64,000 bases of DNA from Hymenobacter montanus. Lineage in GTDB: Bacteria > Bacteroidota > Bacteroidia > Cytophagales > Hymenobacteraceae. The translations under genes and the position numbers were made by a program. This document shows, in pieces, positions 6,225 to 15,183 of this stretch (positions are counted from its first letter, which is position 1; every line of letters starts with the position of its first letter). A model generated the notes under the pieces. It saw only the letters and a program-made list of their open reading frames with translations, did no database searches and was not told where the DNA came from. Location: NCBI RefSeq assembly GCF_014699115.1, contig NZ_JACXAD010000010.1, forward strand, positions 1 to 64,000, read 5' to 3'.

Positions 6225-8993
6225 ATGTCCCGAAAGCTCCTGGCGTTATTCACGGCCTTGCTGCTGCTACTCGCGCTGGCCACTTACGTTTACTACCGCC
6301 GCACCGTAGCCGCCGTGCCCGTGGACCCGTACGCCCTGGTGCCCGACGATGCGGTGCTGGTGCTAAGCACCCACGACCACCCCGCTCTGGTTCGCCACTT
6401 GCAGGAAACCGAGCTGTGGGATAACCTCACCGCCGTGCGCTACTTCCAGCAGGCCGCCGGCCATCTGGCGGTGGCCGACAGCCTGGGCGGCGGCAACGCC
6501 CGGCGCCGAAACCGGCTCCTGCGGCTGCTCGGCCGCAAGCTGGTAATAACCTCGGTGCACGTAACCGGCCCCGGTGAATTAGGCGTATTGTACCAAGTCC
6601 CGCTGGCCCGGGTGGGCGAGTACCGCCAGGTACGGGGCCTGCTCGAAACCCTGGGCCGTGACGCCCGCTACCGCCTGGCCACCCGCACCTACCGGGACCA
6701 GGAATTCACCGTGCTCACCGAGCGGCGCAGTGAAACCAGCCTCACGGTGTTCAACTACCGCAACCATCTGCTCATCAGCGCCACCCCGGAGCTGGTAGAA
6801 GCGGTGGTGCGGCGGCTAACTCATCCCGAGGCCCCTACCGTGCTCGCCGCCTTCAGCTCGATCGACCTGCTGCAGCTGCGGGATACGGACGCCTCGCTGC
6901 TGATTAATTACCGGCGCTTGCCGCAGTTCCTGGACGTGTTGTTTCGCCGCGAGGCCCACGGGTCGTTCGACCAGCTGGCGAGCTTGGTTTCGCAGGGCTT
7001 GTTGGGAGTGAAGCTGGCCGGCAGCCGGGCCCAGCTGCGAGGGTTCTCCAACCCCGAAAGCGCGGGGGGCACCCTCCAACAGCGCCTGCGCGGCCAGCCG
7101 TCGGCCCGGCCCAAGGACTTGGCCGGCGTGCTCAGCCTCCGCACGGCGCTCCTTATTCATTTGGCGGCCAACCCCGCCCAAACCTGGCCGGGCCCAAGCC
7201 AGCAGCAGGCCGACTCCCTGGGGCGTAACGCCGCGCTGGATAGCCTGCGAGCCTCTTTCGGCGGAGAAATGGCCATTGCTTACCTGGCTACGGCCGCGGC
7301 CAGCAGTCGACCTCGGCAACTGGTTTTCGTCCGGTGCCGGGTGCCCGCCCGCACCACCCGGTGGCTGGCGCGCCTGCGCCGCCTTTACGGCAATTCGCCG
7401 GCCTTTAATAAGGTCGGGCCCTATGAGGTGCACCCGGTCGGTTTTTCCGAAGCCGTGGTGCTGGGCCCCCTCTTGGCCCCCCGCCAGCCCTTTACTGCGG
7501 AGGCCATAGCGGGCGCGAGCACGCTGGTGGGCAACTACCTGGTGTTTTCCGACGAGCCAACCCTGAATGGCTACCTGGCGGATGTAGTGGCTGGCCGCAC
7601 CTGGGCCCAGTCCCCGACGCAGGTTGCTTTCCTGCAGGAAACCCTGCCCGCGGCCCGCTTGAGCCTTTTCGTGGATACCCGCAACAGCTGGAATGCCCTG
7701 TTGGGCGCGCTGACCGAAGAGCGCCGTGCCGGCCTGCTGCGCAACGAAGCATTGTTTAAGCGCTTTCCGCAAATGGCGCTGCAGTTCGCGCCCGCCGACA
7801 ACGAGCAGGCGCCCGACGCGCAGTATTTCACGCAGTTCCTGCTGCGGCATCCCAACCCCGGCCCGGCGCTGGCCCAGGCGGGTGGTGCGGCGGCCAATAG
7901 CCGGGTCCTGGCCTTCACGCACGAGCTGGTGGGTGGGCCCACGCTGGTGCCCGTGCCGGGCACCCGGGTGCCGGCCGTGCTGGTGCAAGACTCGGCCCGC
8001 GCCCTGCATTTCGTGAGCGCCGACCATACCGTGCTGTGGACCGATACGCTGGACGGCCCGGCGGTAGGAGTGAGCCTGTTGCCGGGTGGCGGAGACGGGC
8101 CGGGCGGCCTGTTGCTCGGAGCCGGTCCGCGCCTGCACTTGCTGGCCAACGACGGCCGCGAGGTGTTGCCCTTTCCCCTGCACTTGCCCGATACTGTGCG
8201 CGTCGCCACCGTGCTGGCCGCTCCCGGTGGGCCCGGCGTTCCGGCTCGCCTGCTCGCCGTGACGGCCGGCAATGCCTTGCTGCTGCTGGACGCTAAAGGA
8301 CGGCTGTTTCCCGGGTGGCAGCCCAAGCGGCTCGACTTCCCGCTGGCGGGGCGCCCGGCCTTGCTCGGGGTCGGGGGCCGCGACGTGGTGCTGGCGCCCC
8401 TGCAAAATGGCTACGTCTACGCCTTTGATGGCCAAGGCGACCTGTTTCCCGGCTTTCCGGTGAGTATGGGCGGACGCCTGGCCGGCGACGTGCTGGTGCA
8501 GAGCGGCACTACCTTGGGCCGCACCCGCTTCACGGTAGTGAACCAACACGGCGAGCTGGTAACTTTCAGCTTGAGCGGCGACATTCTCAGCCGGCGCCGG
8601 GTGGCTACCTGGAGCCGCACCGCCCGCTTCCGCCTGGTGCCCGCCCCTCGGGGCCGGACCTTCGTGGTGGCGCGTGAAGATGGCAGCCAGCTCGACGTGT
8701 TTCGGCCGACCCAAGAGGCTCCGCTGTTCACCCAGCGCTTTATTACCTCGGGCGAAAAACCAATCCAGTTCTTCGATTTTGGGGATGCGCGGCAAATCAC
8801 CGCCGTGACCGAGCCCGGCCCCGGCCAGGTGTTTCTGTACGATGGCCGGGGCCGGCTGCTGGGCGGGGCGCCCCTGCCCAGCACCGGCACCAGCGTGGGC
8901 TTGAGCTACGATGCCACCACCAATTCCTATCAGCTGGTGCGCCTGGTGGGGCGCGAATTGCGTCGTACCGAACTCAAAGTGACCACGCCGTAA
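6225..8993 (+). CDS. Membrane-anchored DUF3352-like protein with beta-propeller-like C-terminus
   Basis: 922 residues from ATG 6225, chosen because it opens with MSRK and a hydrophobic helix (LLALFTALLLLLALATYVYY, ~4-24) and follows a -7-like box. The body is periplasmic. Residues ~30-560 resemble DUF3352-type proteins (PYALVPDDAVLVLSTHD near 40, then repeated alpha/beta units). The last ~360 residues contain recurring strand pairs such as GNALLLLDAKGRLFPGWQP and NGYVYAFDGQGDLFPGFPV, typical of PQQ/beta-propeller blades. No catalytic motif is visible, so a structural or envelope-sensing role is a guess. A ~660-codon open frame on the opposite strand is a codon-bias shadow. Confidence 0.8.
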   Translation: MSRKLLALFTALLLLLALATYVYYRRTVAAVPVDPYALVPDDAVLVLSTHDHPALVRHLQETELWDNLTAVRYFQQAAGHLAVADSLGGGNARRRNRLLRLLGRKLVITSVHVTGPGELGVLYQVPLARVGEYRQVRGLLETLGRDARYRLATRTYRDQEFTVLTERRSETSLTVFNYRNHLLISATPELVEAVVRRLTHPEAPTVLAAFSSIDLLQLRDTDASLLINYRRLPQFLDVLFRREAHGSFDQLASLVSQGLLGVKLAGSRAQLRGFSNPESAGGTLQQRLRGQPSARPKDLAGVLSLRTALLIHLAANPAQTWPGPSQQQADSLGRNAALDSLRASFGGEMAIAYLATAAASSRPRQLVFVRCRVPARTTRWLARLRRLYGNSPAFNKVGPYEVHPVGFSEAVVLGPLLAPRQPFTAEAIAGASTLVGNYLVFSDEPTLNGYLADVVAGRTWAQSPTQVAFLQETLPAARLSLFVDTRNSWNALLGALTEERRAGLLRNEALFKRFPQMALQFAPADNEQAPDAQYFTQFLLRHPNPGPALAQAGGAAANSRVLAFTHELVGGPTLVPVPGTRVPAVLVQDSARALHFVSADHTVLWTDTLDGPAVGVSLLPGGGDGPGGLLLGAGPRLHLLANDGREVLPFPLHLPDTVRVATVLAAPGGPGVPARLLAVTAGNALLLLDAKGRLFPGWQPKRLDFPLAGRPALLGVGGRDVVLAPLQNGYVYAFDGQGDLFPGFPVSMGGRLAGDVLVQSGTTLGRTRFTVVNQHGELVTFSLSGDILSRRRVATWSRTARFRLVPAPRGRTFVVAREDGSQLDVFRPTQEAPLFTQRFITSGEKPIQFFDFGDARQITAVTEPGPGQVFLYDGRGRLLGGAPLPSTGTSVGLSYDATTNSYQLVRLVGRELRRTELKVTTP

Positions 8994-9029
8994 CCAGCGA
9001 ATTAAACCAGGGGCGGCCCCTTGCTTGCC

Positions 9030-10106
9030 ATGAAATCTTCAGAATCGACGAATACCGGCTTGGTGGTTGGTAAGTTCTGGCCGCCGCACCGCGGGCACCA
9101 GCTGCTGCTCGAAACGGCCGCGGCCCAGGTAGCGGAGCTAGTGGTGCTGGTGTACGCCAACCCGGCCGGGCCCGGGCCGGCTGCGGACCGGCTGCCCGCA
9201 GCCACCCGGGCCCAGTGGATTCGGGAATTGTACCGGGGCGATGAGCTGGCTCAAGGACCACGAATCGGGACTACGCCGCTCCGGGTTTTCGCGCTATCGG
9301 CCGAAGGTGATGGGGTGCCGCCCGATGCCGCGCCCGACGACGTCCACCGGGAGTTTGTGCGCCAGTGGCTGGCCCGGCAGGGCATCGCGGTGGCCACGGT
9401 GTTCTCCAGCGAAGCCTACGGACCGGGGTTTGCGCAGCACCTGGGCGCGGCCCACGTGAGCGTAGATGCTGCCCGGCGGCACGTGCCGGTGTCGGGCACG
9501 CTGGTGCGGAAAAATCCGTTGGCTACGGCCGCGTACCTGCACCCCTTGGTGGCCGCTCAGCTCGGGGTGGTGCCGCCCGCGGCCATCCCCCGGGTGGTGT
9601 TGCTCGGGGCCGAGAGCAGCGGTAAGTCGACCCTGTGCGCGGCCCTGGCCGAGGCCTGCCACACGGCCTGGGTGCCGGAGTACGGCCGTACCCTGCACGA
9701 GCAGAAGAACGGCAACCTGGCCTACGAAGACTTGCTCTACATTGCCCGGCGCCACGCTGAATTGGAGGATGAGGCCGCCCATAAGGCCCGGAAAGTGCTG
9801 TTCTGCGACACCAACGCCGCCACTACGGCGCTGTATTCCTACTATTATTTCCACCGCTGCGACCCGGCTTTGCAAGCTATGGCGGCCGTTTGCGGGCAGC
9901 GCTACGCCCACACGTTCGTGTGCGCTCCCACCGTGCCGTTCGAGCAGGATGGGTGGCGCGGGCCCGAGGCCCTGCGCAGCTTCCAGCACGGCATGATTCT
10001 GATGCAGCTGGATTTTTACCGCATTCCCTACGTCCTTGTCGAAGGCTCCGTAGCCGAGCGGGTGGCCCAGGTAAGAAGGGCGTTGGGAATGGTTGACGAT
10101 GCGTAG
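9030..10106 (+). CDS. nadR: NadR-type NMN adenylyltransferase / ribosylnicotinamide kinase
   Basis: 358 residues. The N-terminal half is a nucleotidyltransferase: GKFWPPHRGH (14-23) is the (H/T)xGH-type ATP site and SGTLVRKNP the downstream signature. The C-terminal half is a P-loop kinase: GAESSGKST (193-201), then WVPEYGR and a DTN motif. The protein should phosphorylate nicotinamide riboside to NMN and adenylate NMN to NAD+ in the cytoplasm (salvage). The HTH repressor domain of enterobacterial NadR is absent, so no regulatory role is implied. ATG 9030 is preferred over the in-frame TTG at 9021. The gene converges with corA, only 22 bp apart. Confidence 0.92.
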   Translation: MKSSESTNTGLVVGKFWPPHRGHQLLLETAAAQVAELVVLVYANPAGPGPAADRLPAATRAQWIRELYRGDELAQGPRIGTTPLRVFALSAEGDGVPPDAAPDDVHREFVRQWLARQGIAVATVFSSEAYGPGFAQHLGAAHVSVDAARRHVPVSGTLVRKNPLATAAYLHPLVAAQLGVVPPAAIPRVVLLGAESSGKSTLCAALAEACHTAWVPEYGRTLHEQKNGNLAYEDLLYIARRHAELEDEAAHKARKVLFCDTNAATTALYSYYYFHRCDPALQAMAAVCGQRYAHTFVCAPTVPFEQDGWRGPEALRSFQHGMILMQLDFYRIPYVLVEGSVAERVAQVRRALGMVDDA

Positions 10107-10128
10107 GCCCACCTCTTGACCCCGAAGC

Positions 10129-11292
10129 CTACCGGTTGGTCAGCCAGCCCTTGCGATAGAAGTACACCAGCTGGATGACGACCACGACTAGCATAACGGC
10201 TACCACCAAAGGGTAGCCCCAGGGCTTGTAAAGCTCGGGCATGTTGAGGTAGTTGATGGTGCCGTTGGGGTTCTCGCGCTGGAAATTCATCCCGTAGAGA
10301 CCGACCACGAAGCTGAGGGGAATGAAAATGGTGCTGATGATGGTCAGCACTTTCATCACTTCGTTCATGCGGTTACTCTGGTCCGACATGTAGAGGTCGG
10401 TGAGCGAGGAGATGTTGTCGCGGTAGCTTTCGGCCAGGTCCAGGGCCTGAATGGCATGGTCGTAGGCGTCGCGGTAAAATATTTTCAGCGATTCTGGGAT
10501 GATTTCCGCGGGCATCCGCAGGATTTCAGCAATTTTTTCGCGCTCCGGGTACACGAGTCGGCGGAAGCGCACCACGTCCTTCTTGATGTGCAGGATGCGG
10601 CTGAGCAGGCGCGGCGGGCGTTTATCGGCAAAAATGGCGGCTTCCAGGTCGTCGATGTAGTCGCCGATGGCGGCCATCGTGGGGTAGTAGTGGTCGAGCA
10701 CCACGTCGGTAAGGGCATAGGCCAGGTACAGGCTGGGCTGGCGCCGCAAAACGCTGAAGTTGGCGCGCATGCGCACCCGCAGCGTGTCGAGGCAGTCGTC
10801 ATAATCTTCCTGAAACGAGAGCACGTAGTTTGGGCCCGTGAAGAGGGAGAGCTGGTCGTCGTCGATTTCCAGCTCGGCGGTAAACTCGGTCATGCGCGAG
10901 ACCATGAACAGCCGCTCGTCATCAAACACCTCCACTTTGGCCCGCTGGTAGTCGTTGAGAACATCTTCCATTTGCAGCGGGTGGAGGCCAAAGTCTTTCA
11001 TTATCTGCTCCATGAGGGGCAGGTCGCCGTAACCGCGCACGTCTATCCAGTGCTTAAGCTCGGGGTGCTCGCGCAGGTAGTGAAGGAGCACTTCGTACCG
11101 GTCCGTGTACTCTTCCTCTACCAGCTCCGACTCGCTGTAGGACACTAAAAAGAGCCGGGGCTTCAGGGCGTCCTCCTTAATCGTGAGCGTACCTGGCCGC
11201 TGGCCCACCCGCTGCTCCCGGGCCTGGCGGGTGGCTTCGCGGTCGCTGATGGTAATATCGGTGAGGGACTTGCTGGGGTTAAGGGGATTCAT
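10129..11292 (-). CDS. corA: CorA family magnesium/cobalt transporter
   Basis: 387 residues. A large cytoplasmic alpha/beta funnel domain (1-~320) precedes two C-terminal membrane helices. The signature YGMNF (GMN at 334-336) ends the first helix, and the loop to the second carries ENPNG. The second helix (~362-378) ends in the usual basic tail (YFYRKGWLTNR). It mediates Mg2+ uptake down the membrane potential as a pentamer. Length and motifs are normal. It is transcribed alone; ATG 11292 is the only sensible start. Confidence 0.95.
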   Translation of the reverse strand: MNPLNPSKSLTDITISDREATRQAREQRVGQRPGTLTIKEDALKPRLFLVSYSESELVEEEYTDRYEVLLHYLREHPELKHWIDVRGYGDLPLMEQIMKDFGLHPLQMEDVLNDYQRAKVEVFDDERLFMVSRMTEFTAELEIDDDQLSLFTGPNYVLSFQEDYDDCLDTLRVRMRANFSVLRRQPSLYLAYALTDVVLDHYYPTMAAIGDYIDDLEAAIFADKRPPRLLSRILHIKKDVVRFRRLVYPEREKIAEILRMPAEIIPESLKIFYRDAYDHAIQALDLAESYRDNISSLTDLYMSDQSNRMNEVMKVLTIISTIFIPLSFVVGLYGMNFQRENPNGTINYLNMPELYKPWGYPLVVAVMLVVVVIQLVYFYRKGWLTNR

Positions 11293-11425
11293 GCGGAGAG
11301 AAGCAAAGGCACTGGCGCGCGGGTCGGGTTAGCCCCGCCCGCCGAGGAGCTGCGAAAATGCAGTTCGCGCCGCAGTTTACGGACGCTGGCCGAAGAAAGT
11401 GGCCCGGACCGGCTATTCTGTGCCG

Positions 11426-11433
11426 TACTTTGC
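11426..11433 (+). promoter_or_regulatory. Probable -7 promoter box
   Basis: TACTTTGC, 24 nt before the TTG start at 11458. An in-frame stop at 11437 confines the start to positions after it. Confidence 0.45.
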
Positions 11434-11457
11434 CGGGCTTAGCCACCACATCTGGGT

Positions 11458-12474
11458 TTGAAACTAACCAATTCATTCGCTGCCGCCGAAGCGGGCTCCC
11501 TACCCGGGCCGGCCGCCCTGGCCGTGTACGAGGCTCCCTATGGACCGGGGGGGCCGGCCGAGCCGCGGTATCCCCTGGCTTTTGAGTCGTTTCTATACCT
11601 GCTGCCGGCCCACCAGGCGCTGCAGCCCGGCAGTGGAAGGGGGCTTAGCTTTTACCTGGAGGATGCGGCGGCGGGCCGCACCGTGGCGCAGCTGCACTGG
11701 GCCCTGGCCGCCGACGGAGTTTGGGCCCGCAGCCCTGGGCAAGCGCCGTTTGGCGCCGTGCAGCTGGCGGCCGGGGTCACGGTGAGCAATCTGCACGAGC
11801 TGCTGGCGGCGGCCGAGCACTCGCTCCGGCAGCGCGGAATCAGCCGGGTGGCCCTGCGCGGCTACCCGTTTGCCTACGACCCCGCCGGGGCCGCCGGGCT
11901 GGCCGAAGCCCTGCGCCAGCGCGGCTACCGGGTCGTGCTGGCCGAGCAAAACTACCACCTCGACCCGGGCCGTCCCTACGAACCCCACCTGCACCCGTCG
12001 GAGCGGCGCCGGCTGCAGAAATGCCGGCGGCACGGCCTGCACTTCGAGCAAGAGCCCCCTTTTTTGTTGCCGGCCGCCTACGAGTTCATTCGGGCCTGTC
12101 GGCAGGAGCGGGGCCAGGAGCTGTCGTTGCCGCTGGCCCGGGTGCAGGAGCTGTTTCGGCATTTTCCCGCGAAGCATTTCCTGTTCTCGGTGCGCCAGGC
12201 CGATGGGCAGTGGGCGGCCCTCACGGTGGCCATTCAGGTTAGCGAGCAGGTGCTCTACAACTTCTATCCGGCCAGCCCCCTGCGCTGCAACAGCCTGAGC
12301 CCGGTAGTGCTGCTCAACGAGGGCCTCCACGCTTTTGCCCGGGCGAGCGGCCTGACTGTGCTGGACCTGGGCACCTCTACGCTCGATTCGGGGCCCAATA
12401 CCTCGCTGCTGCGCTTTAAGCGGCACCTGGGCGGCGTGGCGGGCTTGCGCCTCAGTTGGGAGAAAACGCTTTGA
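11458..12474 (+). CDS. GNAT/FemAB-like acyltransferase
   Basis: 338 residues. An upstream in-frame TAG (11437) leaves TTG 11458 as the best start. The second half has the FemAB / CelD-BioF2-like GNAT layout: a conserved YEPHLHPSERRRLQKCRRHG segment (typical K/R-rich 'S.k.R..lrk..k.g' loop), then LFSVRQADGQWAALTVAIQV and YNFYPAS...NSLSPVVLL strands and a C-terminal GTSTLDSGPNTSLLRFKR block. Family members transfer acyl or aminoacyl groups to cell-wall or polysaccharide precursors. Being first in the polysaccharide block (flippase 88 bp downstream) it probably modifies a sugar or lipid intermediate; the actual donor and acceptor are unknown. Confidence 0.7.
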   Translation: MKLTNSFAAAEAGSLPGPAALAVYEAPYGPGGPAEPRYPLAFESFLYLLPAHQALQPGSGRGLSFYLEDAAAGRTVAQLHWALAADGVWARSPGQAPFGAVQLAAGVTVSNLHELLAAAEHSLRQRGISRVALRGYPFAYDPAGAAGLAEALRQRGYRVVLAEQNYHLDPGRPYEPHLHPSERRRLQKCRRHGLHFEQEPPFLLPAAYEFIRACRQERGQELSLPLARVQELFRHFPAKHFLFSVRQADGQWAALTVAIQVSEQVLYNFYPASPLRCNSLSPVVLLNEGLHAFARASGLTVLDLGTSTLDSGPNTSLLRFKRHLGGVAGLRLSWEKTL

Positions 12475-12562
12475 GCGGGCAAAACACTGGGTGAGCGAAT
12501 GAGGGAAAGGTGAATAATTTACTGGGAGGTTTTACTGGAATGCGCTAATCTTGTGAATCTCC

Positions 12563-13840
12563 ATGTCCAGCCCGCCGCCTAACCCCGCCGTTACCCCGCC
12601 GCCTCCAGTATGGCGGGGCTTCGTGCGCGGCTCGTTGGGCACGGCCCTGGCCGTAGCGGCGCGGGCGGGGGGGGCCTTGGTCGTCAACAAGCTGTTTGCG
12701 GTGTACGCGCCGGCGGGGGGGCTGACGCTGCTGGCCCAGTTTCAGAACCTTATGGCCCTGCTCACCACCTTGCCCAACGACGGGGTGCAGGTGGGCCTGG
12801 TTACGTATCTGGCGCCGCTGCGGCCGGGTAGTCGCCGCTACCGCGTGTGGGTTGGCGCAGCAGTCGGGCTCAACGCTGCGGCTCTGCTGGCCGGTGCTGT
12901 GGTGCTGGCCAGCCGCGGCTTGTTTGGTTGGGGGTGGGCAAGCCTGGCCGCGTTTCTGGGTGGCATTGCCCTGCTCACCGGGCAGAGCTTGTTGGGGGCC
13001 GCCTTGTTGGCTGCCCGGCAGCTGCGGGCTTACCTGACCCTATCGGTGCTGCTGGCCATGCTCGGTACGGCGGCGGCGGCGGGGGCGTTGTGGCTTGGCT
13101 GGCCCCTGAATAGGGTGCTGCTGGCCTATCTGCTGGGGCAGGGCCTGGCTGCCGGGCCCGCGCTGGTGCTGGCCGCGCGCGCCGGGCTGTTGCGGCACCT
13201 GAACCTGGCCGCCCCCGTGAGCCGCCTGGCCCTGCGGCGCCTAGCCCAGTTCCTGCTGATGGCCGGGAGCACGCTGCTGTTTGGCAAGGCCGTGGATTTT
13301 GGGCTGCGCAACTACTTGTTGCAGGCCTTTGGGCCCGCCCGCACCGACTTGTGGCAGGCCGTGGCCAAGCTCTCGGACAACTATACCATGGTATTTGCGG
13401 CCGTGATGGGCAGCGTTTTCTACCCGCAGCTGGCGGCTCTGACCGGCCAGCCCCGGGCCGCACAGCGCTATCTGTGGGGCGTGGCGGCCTTGTTGGCCCC
13501 GGGGCTGGCGGTGGGGCTGGGACTGCTTTTCGCGGTTCGTAACTGGTTGTTGCCCCTGCTATTTGCGCCCCGGCTGCTGGGCGCGGAGGAGTTGCTGGCC
13601 CCGCAATTACTCGGCGACTGGGCTAAGTTTCTCAGTTGGCTATTCATCTTTCAGCTCACGGCCCGGGCCCGGACGGGGCCCTACGTGGCCGTGCAGGCGG
13701 CCTCGGCCGCGGTGTTTGGGGGCTTGCTGGCCGTGTTGCTGCCCCGGTTGGGCCTCGAAGGCGCCGTGCTGGCCCACGCGGCCCGGTACGGCCTGCTGCT
13801 GCTGGCCTGCGTGGGAATGCAGCTGAGGAGGAAAGAATGA
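12563..13840 (+). CDS. Wzx-like polysaccharide flippase
   Basis: 425 residues with ~12 hydrophobic helices spaced as in MOP/Wzx O-antigen translocases. The N-terminus reads GTALAVAARAGGALVVNKLF, then AVYAPAGGLTLLAQFQNLMA, matching the start of WzxE-like proteins. It should flip undecaprenyl-linked oligosaccharide across the inner membrane. The N-terminal 18 residues are Pro-rich (SPPPNPAVTPPPPV). It sits between the acyltransferase and the GT2 gene (42 bp to the next ATG), consistent with one operon for surface glycan assembly. Confidence 0.85.
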   Translation: MSSPPPNPAVTPPPPVWRGFVRGSLGTALAVAARAGGALVVNKLFAVYAPAGGLTLLAQFQNLMALLTTLPNDGVQVGLVTYLAPLRPGSRRYRVWVGAAVGLNAAALLAGAVVLASRGLFGWGWASLAAFLGGIALLTGQSLLGAALLAARQLRAYLTLSVLLAMLGTAAAAGALWLGWPLNRVLLAYLLGQGLAAGPALVLAARAGLLRHLNLAAPVSRLALRRLAQFLLMAGSTLLFGKAVDFGLRNYLLQAFGPARTDLWQAVAKLSDNYTMVFAAVMGSVFYPQLAALTGQPRAAQRYLWGVAALLAPGLAVGLGLLFAVRNWLLPLLFAPRLLGAEELLAPQLLGDWAKFLSWLFIFQLTARARTGPYVAVQAASAAVFGGLLAVLLPRLGLEGAVLAHAARYGLLLLACVGMQLRRKE

Positions 13841-13882
13841 GAAGCGGATAGTTTTTCGGTGCTTGATTTGCGCTTCTGCTTC

Positions 13883-14830
13883 ATGCCCAACTCTTCCGCC
13901 CCTTCGCCTGCAGTAAGCGCCAGTAAGCCGCTGGTCACCATCGTGGCGCTGTGCCACAACCACGCGCTGTTCGTGCGCGAGGCGCTGGATTCCATTCTCA
14001 GCCAAACCTACCCGAACGTGGAAGTATGGCTGGTGGATGACGCCAGCACCGACGACAGCCCCGCCATTCTGCGCGAGTACGCGGCCCAAAATCCCGGCTG
14101 GCACCTGCTGCTGCTGCCCGAAAACGTGGGCAACTGCCGTGCTTTCAACACCGCCTTTCGTCAGAGCCGGGGCGAGCTGGTAATTGATTTCGCCACCGAC
14201 GACGTCCTGCTGCCCGAGCGGCTGAGCCAGCAGGTCGCGGCGTTTGAGGCCGCTGGCTCGACGGTGGGCGTGGTATATTCCAACGCCGAGCTAATTGACG
14301 AAGGCGGCGGAAGGCTGGGACTCCACCACCGACCCGACGGCCACGGCGGCCTACGGCCCCAACCCGCCAGCGGGTGGGTATTCGCTGAAGTGCTGCGCCG
14401 GTATTTCATCAGCACGCCCACCATGATGATGCGCCGCGCCTGCCTAATCCAGTTGGGGGGCTACGATGAGGCCCTGGCCTACGAAGACTTTGACTTCTGG
14501 GTGCGCGCCAGCTGCGACTGGCAGTTCGTGTACCTCGATGAGGTGACGACCCGCAAGCGCAAGCACCCGCGCAGCATGAGCAGCCGCGCCTACCGCCGCC
14601 ACGACCCCTACCTGGCCTCCACCATCCGCGTATGCGAAAAGGCCCTGGCCCTGGCCCGCACCCCCGCCGAACACGCCGCCCTGGCCACCCGCCTGCGCTG
14701 GGAGCTACGCCAGGCCGCCCGCCGTCGCCGTTCCGCCGAAGCGCAGGCCTTGTTCGCCCTGCTGCGGCAAGTCGCCCGGCCCCGGCTGCTCGACTGGGCG
14801 TTGGTTGCCTGGAGCCAGCTGGTTCCCTAG
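13883..14830 (+). CDS. Family 2 glycosyltransferase
   Basis: 315 residues. The N-terminal GT-A domain is clear: KPLVTIVALCHNHALFVREA, DSILSQTYPNVEVWLVDDAS with DD as the nucleotide-sugar motif, then FATDDVLLPERL in the DxD region, and YEDFDFWVRA as the ED acceptor/base motif. There is no membrane helix. It adds a sugar to a lipid-linked or polysaccharide acceptor on the cytoplasmic face. ATG 13883 is chosen over TTG 13859 because homology-like sequence begins after it. It is likely cotranscribed with the flippase gene. Confidence 0.9.
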   Translation: MPNSSAPSPAVSASKPLVTIVALCHNHALFVREALDSILSQTYPNVEVWLVDDASTDDSPAILREYAAQNPGWHLLLLPENVGNCRAFNTAFRQSRGELVIDFATDDVLLPERLSQQVAAFEAAGSTVGVVYSNAELIDEGGGRLGLHHRPDGHGGLRPQPASGWVFAEVLRRYFISTPTMMMRRACLIQLGGYDEALAYEDFDFWVRASCDWQFVYLDEVTTRKRKHPRSMSSRAYRRHDPYLASTIRVCEKALALARTPAEHAALATRLRWELRQAARRRRSAEAQALFALLRQVARPRLLDWALVAWSQLVP

Positions 14831-14950
14831 CGTGGTTGCGGCGCCAGTATAATGCGGTTGTTCAGCGCCAATGCGTTAGAGCGATTTCGGAGTTACTGTA
14901 CATATATAAATGTTAAAAAGTAAAAATTAGCTAATTATGGTCGCCATGCC

Positions 14951-14999
14951 GAGCGGGGCCTCTCACGTGCTGAGCGACTGCACGCGGGAGGCCCCGCTC
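14951..14999. repeat. REP-like palindrome
   Basis: GAGCGGGGCCTC (14951-14962) pairs with GAGGCCCCGCTC (14988-14999) around a 25-nt loop. No T-run follows. The start 'catgccgagcg' is shared with the hairpin at 20690, hinting at a small repeat family. Confidence 0.6.
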
Positions 15000-15183
15000 A
15001 GCTTGGAATATGCCTCGACCCTGGGTTGAACCGTCTTACCCCGCAACAACTGTAGGATGCTAGTTGCCCCGGCAACCTATCTTCACGGGCCTTGCCCCGC
15101 CTGGGCTGTCCCTCAAAACACCGGCTGAGTGGGCACAATGCCGCCGCGTCCCGTTTATTCGCAGTCAATCTCACGCTGCCCCG

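Noticed and set aside
6816..8795. Minus-strand open frame of ~659 codons inside the 6225 gene
   Set aside because: It mirrors the GC3-rich codons of the plus-strand gene, is His/Gln/Arg/Gly-rich without domains, and the plus-strand product has a membrane anchor and blade-like repeats.
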